This document shows positions 35,233 to 43,643 of a stretch of 43,643 bases of DNA, piece after piece (position 1 is the first letter of the stretch; each line of letters opens with the position of its first letter). The translations under genes and the position numbers were made by a program. The stretch spans positions 1-43,643 of the forward strand of contig CANKYV010000001.1 of the NCBI GenBank assembly GCA_947487955.1. Direction: 5' to 3'. The notes beneath the pieces are model-generated. The model saw nothing but the letters and a program-made list of their open reading frames with translations, did not search any database and was not told the origin of the DNA. The stretch comes from Alphaproteobacteria bacterium (lineage in GTDB: Bacteria > Pseudomonadota > Alphaproteobacteria > Paracaedibacterales > CAITNM01).

Positions 35233-36486
35233 TTATACATCATCAGCAGAAAGAACGGTCGCTTCTGCGCCACCAAACCCTATACATAGATCACCTTTTT
35301 TAGCCATTGCTACAACTTGCATTGAATCATTATCAGCAAGATACGTTCGCTCTTCTCCAGAATTTAAATGTATAGGATGTGCACCACCCCAAGTTAATTC
35401 AATGAGGCTTCCATAGCTGCCAGGAGTTGGACCACTAATTGTGCCTGTACCCAAAATATCGCCTGGTTGCAAATTGCACCCATTTACCGTGTGATGCGCA
35501 ACCTGTTGAGCAAGATCCCAGTACATGTACTTGTAGTTTGTGTGTGCAATTTCCTTGTATGTATCCATTTTTTGCGTTTTGATTTGAAGATGCAAATCAA
35601 TATCAAAATTGGTATTTTGCCTCGAAAGGTATGGTAGTGGTTTCGGATCTTGCACTGGACCCTGCACACTAAACGGCTGCAGAGCCTCCATAGTTACTAT
35701 CCAGGGTGAAATAGTTGTGCCGAAATTTTTCCCTAAAAATGGTCCAAGTGGCACGTATTCCCAGCGTTGAATATCGCGCGCGCTCCAATCCAGCAGCACA
35801 ACAACTCCAAATACATGATCAGATGCTAAATCAATAGAAATAGGATAACCTAGTTCATTGCCAGTTCCGATAACAAACCCCAGCTCAACCTCTGTATCAA
35901 ACTGACGCGTTGGCGCACAGATAGGCGCATCTTCACCAATTTTTAATTGCCCTTTCGGCCGCTTAATTTTTGTACCACTTACAACGATTGCACTTGCACG
36001 TCCGTCATACCCCACAGGAATATGTTTCCAATTAGGAAGCAACGGATTTGTTGGATCACGAAACATTTTGCCAAGATTTGTTGCATGCTCAAGTGATGAG
36101 TAAAAATCGGTATAGCCACCCACATGCACCGGCATTTTCATAAGTATTTGGCTTTGTGGAATTAAAAGCTCACGTCGTAATGCTTCATTGTCACGCAAAT
36201 CTGGCGTATCAACCGCAAGCAAATGGATTAAAAATTGGCGCACAGCACTCCAACAAGATTTTCCCGTAGCTAAAAATGCATTAAGCGTTGTATGGTTAAA
36301 GACTTTTTTTCCATTTAAAGCGCCAACCTTTAATAAGCCTTTTTCTTCTAGCAAAGTCAGATTCAGAACATCGTCGCCAATAGCAACACCTATGGATGTT
36401 TTTCCTTTATGTTCAAACGCACCGTACGGCAAGTTGTATAAGGGAAAAGGGTGGCCAGAAGGGATTTCAATAAATGACTTTTGCAT
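35233..36486 (-). CDS. fahA: Fumarylacetoacetase
   Basis: 417 residues, the typical size for the FAH family. Last step of tyrosine catabolism: fumarylacetoacetate to fumarate plus acetoacetate. The SH3-like N-terminal domain begins FIEIPSGHPFPLYNLPYG. VGGYTDFYSSLEHATNLG holds the catalytic Asp/His region. DTEVELGFVIG supplies metal-binding glutamates and LLDWSARDIQRWEYVPLGPF an active-site Asp. All key positions look intact. The start is ATG. No hpd or hmgA neighbour is present, so the upstream pathway must be encoded elsewhere or is absent. Confidence 0.92.
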   Translation of the reverse strand: MQKSFIEIPSGHPFPLYNLPYGAFEHKGKTSIGVAIGDDVLNLTLLEEKGLLKVGALNGKKVFNHTTLNAFLATGKSCWSAVRQFLIHLLAVDTPDLRDNEALRRELLIPQSQILMKMPVHVGGYTDFYSSLEHATNLGKMFRDPTNPLLPNWKHIPVGYDGRASAIVVSGTKIKRPKGQLKIGEDAPICAPTRQFDTEVELGFVIGTGNELGYPISIDLASDHVFGVVVLLDWSARDIQRWEYVPLGPFLGKNFGTTISPWIVTMEALQPFSVQGPVQDPKPLPYLSRQNTNFDIDLHLQIKTQKMDTYKEIAHTNYKYMYWDLAQQVAHHTVNGCNLQPGDILGTGTISGPTPGSYGSLIELTWGGAHPIHLNSGEERTYLADNDSMQVVAMAKKGDLCIGFGGAEATVLSADDV

Positions 36487-36544
36487 GAGAAAATAACTTA
36501 AAAATTATTATGCATACCCTAGCTTAATGAAAGGTTTTGGTAAA

Positions 36545-37093
36545 CTATCTGACGTGACAAATTATAGCACTGCTAAGCTCTGGAAAAGTTTCTTTATGAT
36601 AATCACCTCCAAAATGTCCTTGATTTTTATATTCATGATATTCGCACTGAAGCTTTTGATGAATATAACGCGGCTGATGAATTGGTATCCATGGGTCATC
36701 TTGCGAAGAAAATAAAATCGTCCATTTTTGATTGCGTTTAATTTTTTCCCAATTCCAAACGCCATCAAAATAACCCGATTGTTTTTCTGCTTCTATACCA
36801 AGATCTGTATGATAAACACCTACTAATACTGAACCCAGAATTGGTTGCTCTTGGGCAAACGCCATAGATGCAATCGCCCCTGATGAATGCCCCACTAATA
36901 TAGTGTTTTCATCAACCTTTAAAGTATTTTTTAAAAAAGGTAACCAATAGGATTTTCTTGCTAAGACAGGATCGGGAAATTGAGCTGTAATAACTTTTAA
37001 ACCTTCTGATTCAAGTTCGGATTTCACACTTGGAAACCAGTTATCACTGGTTGTGGAGCCTCCGTTACCTGGGACAAAAACGACCTTAATCAT
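36545..37093 (-). CDS. RBBP9/YdeN-family alpha/beta hydrolase
   Basis: 182 residues from the ATG. The start KVVFVPGNGGSTTSDNWFP matches the family, GHSSGA is the nucleophile elbow (Ser), and SSQDDPWIP and GHFGG give the Asp and His of the triad. Small serine hydrolase of unknown substrate. The annotated-looking longer start is a TTG two codons upstream and is rejected in favour of the ATG; no Shine-Dalgarno is clear. It stands before fahA on the same strand with 58 bases between, possibly in one transcript. Confidence 0.85.
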   Translation of the reverse strand: MIKVVFVPGNGGSTTSDNWFPSVKSELESEGLKVITAQFPDPVLARKSYWLPFLKNTLKVDENTILVGHSSGAIASMAFAQEQPILGSVLVGVYHTDLGIEAEKQSGYFDGVWNWEKIKRNQKWTILFSSQDDPWIPIHQPRYIHQKLQCEYHEYKNQGHFGGDYHKETFPELSSAIICHVR

Positions 37094-37212
37094 CAGCAAT
37101 GCTATTGTTATTCTATTTAGAAATTAGAATATGATATTGCTTACTGAAATACTAGACAGATTGGCAGAGGACTATTGATATTAGAGAAAGACGAATTTTC
37201 ATACCGCTACAT

Positions 37213-37246
37213 CTTCACAAGACCACGTAGTAGTCGTGGTGATCCA
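37213..37246. repeat. Second, partial copy of the palindromic repeat
   Basis: This segment matches 31935-31968 at about 25 of 34 positions, including CCACGTAGTA, GTGGT and TCCA. It contains its own dyad ACCACG...CGTGGT. It lies in the 204-base gap between the hydrolase gene and gap. The left half of the larger palindrome is not clearly present here. Confidence 0.5.
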
Positions 37247-37297
37247 ACTATATTAATTCTATATTGATATCATCCATATGTAAGTGATAAATAACAC

Positions 37298-38293
37298 TTA
37301 TTTTGCTAAACAACGTGTTACATCGACCATACGGTTAGAAAATCCCCACTCGTTGTCATACCAAGAAACAACCCGCACTAAACGGTTATTAACCACTTGA
37401 GTTTGAGTTGCATCAAAGCTTGAACTAAATGGTGAATGATTAAAATCTACCGAAACAAGTTGTTCCATGACATAGTCTAAAATACCGTGCAGTTCATTTT
37501 TTGCAGCTGCTTGCATAAAACTATTAACAGCATCAATAGTTGTATCCCGAGATACCATGACTTTTAAATCCACCACCGAAACATTAGCAACGGGTACACG
37601 AATCGATGTGCCATCTAGCTTTCCTTTAAGTTCTGGAAGAACTAAACCAACTGCTTTAGCAGCGCCTGTTGTGCTTGGAATCATTGACATGGCAGCAGCG
37701 CGAGCGCGACGTTGGTCATTATGTAATGTATCGACCAAGCGCTGATCGCCTGTATAAGCATGGATGGTTGTCATGTAACCGCACTCAATACCTAGTGATT
37801 TATTTAATACCGATGCTATAGGCGCTAAACAGTTGGTAGTGCATGACGCGTTAGAAATTATATGATGAGAATCGTTTATTTTTTCGTGATTAATTCCATA
37901 AACAACCGTGATATCAGCGCCCTCACAAGGAGCCGAAACAAGCACTCGCTTTGCACCTGCAGTCAAATGCTTTGCTGCGGCATCACGTTTTGTAAAGCGT
38001 CCAGAGCATTCCAAAACAACATCAACACCCATTGCACCCCAAGGCAAGTTTTCAGGATTTGGCTCTGCTAGTACTTTAATAGGTCCGAGCCCCACATCTA
38101 ATGAATCATCTGACACAGTCACATTTCCTTGGAAACGCCCATGGACGGAATCGTATTTGAATAAATGCGCATTATCTGCCAGAGAACCGAGATCATTGAT
38201 CGCTACAACTTGGATATCCCTTACGTTTTGCTCAATAAAACTTCGCAACACCATTCGTCCTATGCGACCAAATCCATTAATGGCAATTTTCAT
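37298..38293 (-). CDS. gap: Glyceraldehyde-3-phosphate dehydrogenase, type I
   Basis: 331 residues. NAD-dependent glycolytic enzyme. The start is MKIAINGFGRIGRMVLRS, with the dinucleotide motif. SNASCTTNCLAP carries the catalytic Cys, and NDLGSLADNAHLFKYDSVHG the NAD-specific loop. GAGAAG lies before the ATG. It is divergent from mutL, with only 44 bases between, where the promoters must overlap or be compact. No other glycolytic genes lie in the window. Confidence 0.97.
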   Translation of the reverse strand: MKIAINGFGRIGRMVLRSFIEQNVRDIQVVAINDLGSLADNAHLFKYDSVHGRFQGNVTVSDDSLDVGLGPIKVLAEPNPENLPWGAMGVDVVLECSGRFTKRDAAAKHLTAGAKRVLVSAPCEGADITVVYGINHEKINDSHHIISNASCTTNCLAPIASVLNKSLGIECGYMTTIHAYTGDQRLVDTLHNDQRRARAAAMSMIPSTTGAAKAVGLVLPELKGKLDGTSIRVPVANVSVVDLKVMVSRDTTIDAVNSFMQAAAKNELHGILDYVMEQLVSVDFNHSPFSSSFDATQTQVVNNRLVRVVSWYDNEWGFSNRMVDVTRCLAK

Positions 38294-38337
38294 GATCTTC
38301 TCATTTTTATTTTATCGATTTCGTTATATAGTGACAG

Positions 38338-40125
38338 ATGATGAGCGAAAAACAACCACAAAAAATTGAAAAACTTAACCCGCATTTGGTTAACCAAATT
38401 GCGGCAGGTGAAGTTATTGAACGGCCAGCAGCTATTTTAAAAGAATTAGTTGAAAATGCGCTGGATGCCGGAGCTTCAAAAGTAGACATCACTGTTGAAG
38501 ATGGAGGGCGTGCCCTGATTTCGATTCGTGATGATGGTCATGGAATTCCGCTTGATGACATTGCACTCGCTTTTGAGCGTCATGCTACATCTAAGCTTTC
38601 CCATCAAGATTTATTTGCCATTAATACCTTTGGATTTCGAGGCGAAGCACTACCAAGTATTGCCTCGATTAGTCGCACACAAATGATTACTCGAACCCAC
38701 ATAGATGAGCATGCTTGGAAAATGACGATTGAAGGAGGCAATGCCTCTGCGTTACTGCCTCATTCGGCATCAGTTGGGACAACACTTGAAGTGCGTGATA
38801 TTTTTTATGCAACGCCAGCACGGTTGAAATTTTTAAAAAATGCCAGTACGGAGTTGGGGCACTGCAAAGACATGGTCAGCCGTATTGCAATGGCAAATCC
38901 AACGGTACATTTTACGTTAAAATCTGATGGAAAAACAGTTTATGATTGGCCCGCGGGAGATTTGAATACGCGCATCACACAAGTGATGGGTAAAGAATTT
39001 TCTCAAAATACTGTACCTGTACTTTTAGAACGTAATGGATATAGGTTGGAGGGGTTAGTGAGTCTTCCAACCTACTCTCGTTCCCAGGCAAATGATCAAT
39101 ATATTTATGTAAACAATCGTTGGGTACGTGATCGAAATGTTGCTGGCATACTGCGTGTTGCGTATCAGGATGTACTGATGACAGGGCGTCACCCGATGGC
39201 TGTGTTGTTTTTTAATCTTGATAGTCATGAAGTTGATGTGAATGTGCATCCGGCAAAAACGGAAGTACGGTTTCGTGATTCTGGTTTTGTGCGCAGCTTT
39301 TTAATTCAAGGGGTAAAGCAGTCTTTAACTGCAAGCCAGCATACATCATCTCCTGCTATGGGAAATCTTGTAGCTCAAGCGTTTAATGTTTCTGCATCTA
39401 AAATTTCAACAAGTTCTCAGTTTGATTACAAAGCAAACTACAAACCAATTTTGCGAGATAGCTATCCATCAGCAAAACCTGATCCTATTGCTACATTTGC
39501 ACAACCTTCTTATATTTCTGCTCAAGAAAAAGAAGAGACTCTTGATTACCCCATGGGCATTGCTAAAGCTCAGTTATTTGAAACATTTATTGTAGCTCAA
39601 ACTGATGGTGCTTTACTGATTGTTGATCAGCACGCGGCTCATGAACGTATTGTTTATGAGGAATTGAAAGCCGAGTGGAATGCTAAAGGTGCGCTTCCAT
39701 CGCAATCCTTAATGCAGCCCGAATATATTGAACTTAACGAAGAAGATTGCGCGCTGTTTGAGCAAAACCAACATCTTTTTCAAAAAATTGGGTTTGTGAT
39801 AGATATATTTGGCGGCAAAACATTGGTGGTGCATTCCACACCTATCGCTTGTCACCTTGAAGGTTCGAAAGAGTTTATTTTAGATGTTTTAGCTGATATT
39901 AAAGCGCTTGGGGAAGGAGTGAGTGCAGAAGAAGTTTTGTGGGAAAAACTAAGCAGTAGAGCGTGCAACAATAGCATTCGCGCTGGAAAAACTTTAAGCC
40001 TTGCTGAAATGAATGCCATGCTTCGCCAAATGGAATTCACCCCAAAATCGGCCCAATGCAACCATGGGCGCCCTACTTTTATTAAGCTTGATAAAAAATC
40101 CCTTGAGAAGTTGTTTGAGCGGTGA
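38338..40125 (+). CDS. mutL: DNA mismatch repair protein MutL
   Basis: 595 residues. The N-terminal GHKL ATPase has ENALDAGASKVDI, RDDGHGIPLDDIA and GFRGEALPSI. A variable linker runs about residue 330-410. The C-terminal endonuclease domain has DQHAAHERIVYEE (about 429-441), then ACNNSIRAGK and QCNHGRPTF, the zinc-binding motifs of nicking MutL proteins. It therefore likely cuts the new strand without MutH. It starts ATGATG; the second ATG at 38341 is equally plausible. The stop is followed at once by a small hairpin (TGAGATTT/AAATCTCA, 40123-40142) with no T-run. Confidence 0.96.
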   Translation: MMSEKQPQKIEKLNPHLVNQIAAGEVIERPAAILKELVENALDAGASKVDITVEDGGRALISIRDDGHGIPLDDIALAFERHATSKLSHQDLFAINTFGFRGEALPSIASISRTQMITRTHIDEHAWKMTIEGGNASALLPHSASVGTTLEVRDIFYATPARLKFLKNASTELGHCKDMVSRIAMANPTVHFTLKSDGKTVYDWPAGDLNTRITQVMGKEFSQNTVPVLLERNGYRLEGLVSLPTYSRSQANDQYIYVNNRWVRDRNVAGILRVAYQDVLMTGRHPMAVLFFNLDSHEVDVNVHPAKTEVRFRDSGFVRSFLIQGVKQSLTASQHTSSPAMGNLVAQAFNVSASKISTSSQFDYKANYKPILRDSYPSAKPDPIATFAQPSYISAQEKEETLDYPMGIAKAQLFETFIVAQTDGALLIVDQHAAHERIVYEELKAEWNAKGALPSQSLMQPEYIELNEEDCALFEQNQHLFQKIGFVIDIFGGKTLVVHSTPIACHLEGSKEFILDVLADIKALGEGVSAEEVLWEKLSSRACNNSIRAGKTLSLAEMNAMLRQMEFTPKSAQCNHGRPTFIKLDKKSLEKLFER

Positions 40126-40148
40126 GATTTTCCGAAATCTCATTCTAG

Positions 40149-40235
40149 ATTATTGACATTTTTCCGGAATTATATTCCGGATTATTGGCATTTTTCCGGA
40201 ATTATATTCCGGATTATTGACATTTTTCCGGAATA
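40149..40235 (+). repeat. Tandem 32-bp repeat with embedded palindrome
   Basis: Two full units (40149-40180, 40181-40212) and a third partial unit (40213-40235). The unit is ATTATTGACATTTTTCCGG followed by AATTATATTCCGG. Each full unit holds the dyad TCCGGAAT-TAT-ATTCCGGA and a TTGACA (TTGGCA in unit 2) -35-like box just before it. In the third unit the sequence turns into a -10 region instead of the second half of the dyad. It lies between mutL and the ATPase gene. It is not a CRISPR: there are no spacers. Confidence 0.85.
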
Positions 40236-40245
40236 CCGATATATA
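40217..40245 (+). promoter_or_regulatory. Predicted promoter of the DUF4143 ATPase gene
   Basis: TTGACA (40217-40222, perfect consensus) is followed after 17 bases by TATATA (40240-40245); TATACT at 40244-40249 is a longer-spaced alternative. It is the third unit of the tandem repeat, so the dyad half-site TTCCGGAAT lies between -35 and -10. Confidence 0.6.
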
Positions 40246-40257
40246 TACTATAAATAG

Positions 40258-40291
40258 AAAAATCTAGTTTTACCTGATTTACCTAGATTTT
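40258..40291 (+). other. Leader hairpin before the ATPase gene
   Basis: AAAATCTAG (40259-40267) pairs with CTAGATTTT (40283-40291) over a 15-base loop, directly before AGGAGA and the ATG at 40305. It may affect access to the ribosome-binding site, or it may be a further operator dyad. Confidence 0.4.
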
Positions 40292-40304
40292 AGGAGATAA
40301 TTCA

Positions 40305-41471
40305 ATGCAATATACAAAACGAATTTATCCACATATTTTTCCTAAGGGGCAAACTATTATTTTATTGGGACCTCGAAAAACAGGTAAAACAACATTTTTA
40401 AAAAAAGACTTTCCAAATAGTCTTTTTATTGACTTACTTAATTCAGAGATTGCAAGTAAGTATTCAAGCCACCCTGAGCGTCTACGACAAGAACTCATGT
40501 TGTTAAAAAAAGAGCAACAAGACCTTCCTATTATTATTGATGAAGTACAGTTAATACCTGAATTACTTAATGAAATTCATTGGCTGATCGAAAATGCAGG
40601 ATTACATTTCATCCTATGCGGTTCGAGCACACGCAAGCTTCGTACTGCTGGCGTAAATTTATTAGGCGGCAGAGCCTGGACATATCACTTTTTTCCCTTT
40701 GTTTATCCAGAACTCGAACCCTATAATCTCGAGTATGTACTTGAACGAGGCACCATTCCAACCCACTATCTTTCGTCTTTTTATAAAGAACATTTAAAAG
40801 CTTACGTACATGACTATTTAACATTAGAAATTCAACAAGAAGGTCACGTTAGAAATTTACCAGCCTTCCGGCATTTTCTAGAAGTTGCTGCATTTTCTAG
40901 TGGTGAGTTAATAAATTATGCAAACATTGCGCGCGAAGCTGGAGTTACTGAAAAGACAATTAAAGCTTATTTTGATATCTTGGAAGATAGTCTTATAGGT
41001 ACTCGATTGCCTCCTTATAAAAAAATTCAAAAAAGAGAGCTTATTTTTAAAACCAATAAATTTTATTTTTTTGATGTAGGCTTGGTAAATGCACTAAAAC
41101 GCACTACGCCATTTTTGCAAGCGCAAGAAAATAAAGGTCATATTCTTGAATCATATATTTTTCAAGAGCTGAACGCTTATAGATGCTTCAAAGGCAATGA
41201 AATGTCTTTAAATTTTTGGCGCACCACAACTGGCTTAGAAGTAGACTTCATTTTAAACCAGCAAATCGCCATAGAAGTTAAATTAAGCCAAAGTATACAT
41301 GATTCTCATCTAAAAGGACTTGTGGCCTTTGCTGAAGAAAACCCAGCAACAGAATTAATTGTTGTTTGCTGCGAGCAAACGTCACGATTAATTACGCATA
41401 AAGGACACCAAATTAAAATCTTTACAGTGCAAGATTTTTTAGACCGATTGTGGAACAGTGAATTCATTTAA
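40305..41471 (+). CDS. AAA_14/DUF4143 ATPase with nuclease-like C-terminus
   Basis: 388 residues. Walker A LGPRKTGKTT (21-30), Walker B LPIIIDEV (74-81), and a sensor-like FILCGSST. A winged-helix-like segment follows (IAREAGVTEKTIKAYFDIL, about 208-226). The C-terminal DUF4143 part has the PD-(D/E)XK-like order GLEVDFIL and IAIEVK (D314, E324, K326). Proteins of this family are widespread and poorly understood. It is isolated between mutL and fabZ and has its own repeat-array promoter. AGGAGA precedes the ATG. Confidence 0.85.
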   Translation: MQYTKRIYPHIFPKGQTIILLGPRKTGKTTFLKKDFPNSLFIDLLNSEIASKYSSHPERLRQELMLLKKEQQDLPIIIDEVQLIPELLNEIHWLIENAGLHFILCGSSTRKLRTAGVNLLGGRAWTYHFFPFVYPELEPYNLEYVLERGTIPTHYLSSFYKEHLKAYVHDYLTLEIQQEGHVRNLPAFRHFLEVAAFSSGELINYANIAREAGVTEKTIKAYFDILEDSLIGTRLPPYKKIQKRELIFKTNKFYFFDVGLVNALKRTTPFLQAQENKGHILESYIFQELNAYRCFKGNEMSLNFWRTTTGLEVDFILNQQIAIEVKLSQSIHDSHLKGLVAFAEENPATELIVVCCEQTSRLITHKGHQIKIFTVQDFLDRLWNSEFI

Positions 41472-41545
41472 TTCGCCTCTACCTTACTTGAAAAATTGCC
41501 AAATCATTATCAAAACAGTATAGTGGAACAAAAATTGAGACGTTT

Positions 41546-42040
41546 ATGAACGTGGCAGAAAATAACATTATTGATTTTGAATCTTCTGGAATTACGATTG
41601 ATTTAGCTGAAATTCAGGCTCTTATTCCACATCGTTATCCGTTTTTATTAATTGATCGCATTGAAAATGTTCACTTGGGCGAGTCTGCGGTTGGCATTAA
41701 AAATGTGACTTTAAATGAATGGTATTTTCAGGGGCATTTTCCTGATCACCCTATTATGCCAGGTGTGCTGATTATTGAAGCTTTAGCCCAAACTGCGGCA
41801 GCGCTGGTAATGAAAACGTTGACTGTACAAAATGGCGGTGAAAAACCAGGAAATATAGTTTATTTCATGTCAATTGATGAAGCAAAATTCCGCAAGCCTG
41901 TTGTTCCGGGTGATGTGCTGCACTTGAAAGTGACTAAGGATCGTTCTCGCGGTCATATATGGAAATTCAAAGGTGAAGCACACGTTGGAGATAACTTAGC
42001 TGCAGAAGCAATATTTACAGCAATGATTTCGCAAAAATGA
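41546..42040 (+). CDS. fabZ: 3-hydroxyacyl-ACP dehydratase FabZ
   Basis: 164 residues. Dehydrates beta-hydroxyacyl-ACP in fatty acid synthesis; in Gram-negatives it shares its substrate with lipid A synthesis. [14 protein letters not shown] and [20 protein letters not shown] hold the catalytic His and Glu. Longer by about 15 residues at the N-terminus than E. coli FabZ, which is common in alphaproteobacteria. Its TGA overlaps the lpxA ATG (ATGA), so translation is coupled. lpxD, usually upstream of fabZ, is replaced here by the ATPase gene. Confidence 0.96.
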   Translation: MNVAENNIIDFESSGITIDLAEIQALIPHRYPFLLIDRIENVHLGESAVGIKNVTLNEWYFQGHFPDHPIMPGVLIIEALAQTAAALVMKTLTVQNGGEKPGNIVYFMSIDEAKFRKPVVPGDVLHLKVTKDRSRGHIWKFKGEAHVGDNLAAEAIFTAMISQK

Positions 42041-42828
42041 AAATACATCCAACAAGTATTATTGAGCCAGGCGCTAAAATCGGAATCGGAGTTTCTATTG
42101 GTCCGTTTTGCTGTATTGGCCCTGATGTTGAATTGGGTGATTACGTTGAACTAGTTTCACACATCTCGATTAGTGGAATTACAAAAATTGGTGAAAAAAC
42201 AAAAATTTTCCCATTTGCTTCAATTGGCCATCGCCCTCAAGATTTAAAATACGCTGGTGAACCATCAACAACTATTATTGGTGCAAATAACACTATTCGT
42301 GAATATGTCACCATTCAACCAGGAACGGCCGGTGATGCCATGAAAACAGTTGTGGGTGACCATTGCTTGTTTATGGTAGGAAGCCATGTTGCGCATGATT
42401 GTATTGTTGGTAACCACGTGATTATGGCAAATAACGCGACATTAGCAGGTCATGTGAAAATTGGTGATTATGCAATAATTGGTGGTCTTGCCGCTGTTAA
42501 ACAGCGTGTTCGCATAGGTGATCATGCAATGATTGGCGGTATGGCCGGCGTTGAGCACGATGTTATTCCTTTTGGTATGATCGTAGGTGAACGTGGTTGG
42601 TTAAACGGCCTTAATCTTGTGGGCATGAAACGTCGTGGCTTTAATAGAGAAGCCATCGGAAAACTTCAAGAAATTTATATGAAGCTGTTTATGACAGAAA
42701 ATGATAAACCTCTCAGTGAGCGATTTGATGCATTGCGACACACATATGCCAATGATGACGACGTTCGTATTTTCCTAGATTTCTTAGATGAAAAATCAAA
42801 TTCTTTATGTCAGCCAAAAGCAATATAA
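42037..42828 (+). CDS. lpxA: UDP-N-acetylglucosamine acyltransferase LpxA
   Basis: 263 residues. First step of lipid A synthesis: transfers 3-hydroxyacyl from ACP to UDP-GlcNAc. Left-handed beta-helix hexapeptide repeats run through the first two thirds ([20 protein letters not shown], then repeated I/V-G patterns). [20 protein letters not shown] contains the catalytic His. The C-terminal helical part begins near [17 protein letters not shown]. It overlaps fabZ by 4 bases and lpxI by 22. Confidence 0.96.
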   Translation: MKIHPTSIIEPGAKIGIGVSIGPFCCIGPDVELGDYVELVSHISISGITKIGEKTKIFPFASIGHRPQDLKYAGEPSTTIIGANNTIREYVTIQPGTAGDAMKTVVGDHCLFMVGSHVAHDCIVGNHVIMANNATLAGHVKIGDYAIIGGLAAVKQRVRIGDHAMIGGMAGVEHDVIPFGMIVGERGWLNGLNLVGMKRRGFNREAIGKLQEIYMKLFMTENDKPLSERFDALRHTYANDDDVRIFLDFLDEKSNSLCQPKAI

Positions 42829-43643
42829 AGGCTAAAGAAAAACTTGGGATTATCGCTGGATCAGGCGCCTTGTTTCCTCTTATTTGGAATGAGTCTTTAA
42901 ACCAAGAATATCAACCTGTAGTTGTTTCATTCAATAGCTTAGAACAGCAATTGGACAATGGTCAGATAATCCCCCACTTACAAACCACTCTTGGAAAAAT
43001 TGGTGAAATATTAAATTTCTTTAGCCTTCACGGCGTTAAACGTTTAATTTTTGCTGGCCGTATACAGCGCCCTTCTTTTACTACTTTAAGCTTTGATGCG
43101 GTTGGTCTTAAGTGGATACAAAAACTTGGTATAAAAACATTTGGCGGTGATGATGTTTTGCTAAAAGGCATTACAGAGCTTTTAGAACACGAAGGTTTTC
43201 AAATTATTAGTCCAAGGGATTTTTTGCCAAATTTAGTATTAAAGCCTGGCATCTATGCTATGGCTTTGCCGAGTGAAGCAGATGAACAAGACATTATTCG
43301 TGGCCAAGATGTATTAAGCGCATTATCAAGTGCTGATGTGGGACAAGCATGTATTGTGCAAGAAGGGTTGGTGCTAGGTGTTGAAGCCATTGAAGGCACT
43401 CAAAAATTAATTGAACGCTGCAAAGATTTAAAACCCCATGCAAAAGGTGGTGTGCTGATTAAACTTGCAAAAGAAAATCAATCTACGCTTGTTGATTTGC
43501 CAACAATCGGTCCTGATACAATTGAAGAAATGCATATGTGTGAATTAAATGGAGTAGCCATTTCCGCAAACACTACTCAGGTTTTAAACTTTAAGCGAGT
43601 CATTGAGTTGTGTAATAAATATAAGATTTTTTTAAAAGTGGTT
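42807..43643 (+). CDS. lpxI: UDP-2,3-diacylglucosamine pyrophosphatase LpxI (cut by window end)
   Basis: 279 codons are visible without a stop. The product begins [20 protein letters not shown]. LpxI replaces LpxH in alphaproteobacteria and makes lipid X from UDP-diacylglucosamine. Supporting motifs are [43 protein letters not shown] and [20 protein letters not shown] with the family's D-x-P-x-IG. The family length is about 270-285, so only the last few residues should be missing. It overlaps lpxA by 22 bases. lpxB would be expected next. Confidence 0.92.
   Translation, partial: MSAKSNIKAKEKLGIIAGSGALFPLIWNESLNQEYQPVVVSFNSLEQQLDNGQIIPHLQTTLGKIGEILNFFSLHGVKRLIFAGRIQRPSFTTLSFDAVGLKWIQKLGIKTFGGDDVLLKGITELLEHEGFQIISPRDFLPNLVLKPGIYAMALPSEADEQDIIRGQDVLSALSSADVGQACIVQEGLVLGVEAIEGTQKLIERCKDLKPHAKGGVLIKLAKENQSTLVDLPTIGPDTIEEMHMCELNGVAISANTTQVLNFKRVIELCNKYKIFLKVV

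Noticed and set aside
40149-40235. Tandem repeats as a CRISPR array
   Set aside because: The units are directly adjacent with no unique spacers, and no cas genes are seen. A promoter/operator array explains them better.

Overview
The window reads as a chromosomal segment of a low-GC alphaproteobacterium with a host-associated look, most likely in or near the Holosporales/Paracaedibacterales. This is inferred, not proven. Alphaproteobacterial signs are the EF-Tu and EF-G sequences, the three-subunit transhydrogenase (pntAA-pntAB-pntB), a 420-residue Rho beside hemJ, a CarD/CdnL-type regulator beside the str operon, an AspRS with the alphaproteobacterial form of motif 2, and fabZ-lpxA-lpxI. Host-association signs are many orphan Sec-exported proteins without recognisable enzymatic domains, and a thiamine-responsive transporter.

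Layout. 1-5.2 kb (minus strand): the str operon rpsL-rpsG-fusA-tuf with a good promoter, then carD and a 7Fe ferredoxin gene. 5.2-8.9 kb (minus): hemJ-rho-PhzF-like-glycosyltransferase, tightly packed with start/stop overlap or near overlap. 8.9-12.1 kb (plus): yajC-secD-secF, the Sec accessory complex. 12.1-14.3 kb (minus): a small unknown gene and aspS. 14.3-20 kb: four exported unknown proteins (one a small lipoprotein) and an MFS transporter under a TPP riboswitch. 20-23.9 kb (minus): pntAA-pntAB-pntB-nagZ. 24-27.2 kb (minus): an exported unknown protein, an outer-membrane porin and another exported unknown protein, separated by strong terminator hairpins. 27.2-30.9 kb (minus): Fe-type sodB, tRNA-Arg(ACG), radA and the MlaF/MlaE lipid-transport genes. 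31-33 kb (plus): kdsA, a palindromic repeat and an exported protein with internal repeats. 33-37.1 kb (minus): a two-component pair (PAS histidine kinase plus an XRE-HTH/receiver fusion), fumarylacetoacetase and a small alpha/beta hydrolase. 37.2-43.6 kb: gap (minus), then mutL, a DUF4143-type ATPase behind a tandem palindromic promoter array, and fabZ-lpxA-lpxI (cut by the window end), all plus strand.

The most striking signal is at 18751-19980. A protein with a Sec signal peptide ends in about 88 residues that line up along their length with the YoeB/Txe family of ribosome-dependent mRNA interferases, including the positions equivalent to YoeB E46, R65, H83 and Y84. No antitoxin gene is beside it. 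Its middle carries a GMSFEE-type helical motif that recurs twice in the exported protein at 32070-33020, and three S-P-x-[RK] motifs. Together these suggest an exported toxin or effector that is not a classical toxin-antitoxin pair. Other signals are the TPP riboswitch controlling an MHS-type transporter, the 32-bp tandem promoter/palindrome array before the DUF4143 ATPase, and a PhzF-like protein whose catalytic glutamate appears lost.

No stretch longer than about 300 bases lacks a gene. The largest gaps are 31848-32069 and 37094-37297, both of which hold copies of a palindromic repeat, and 16221-16395, which holds the riboswitch.
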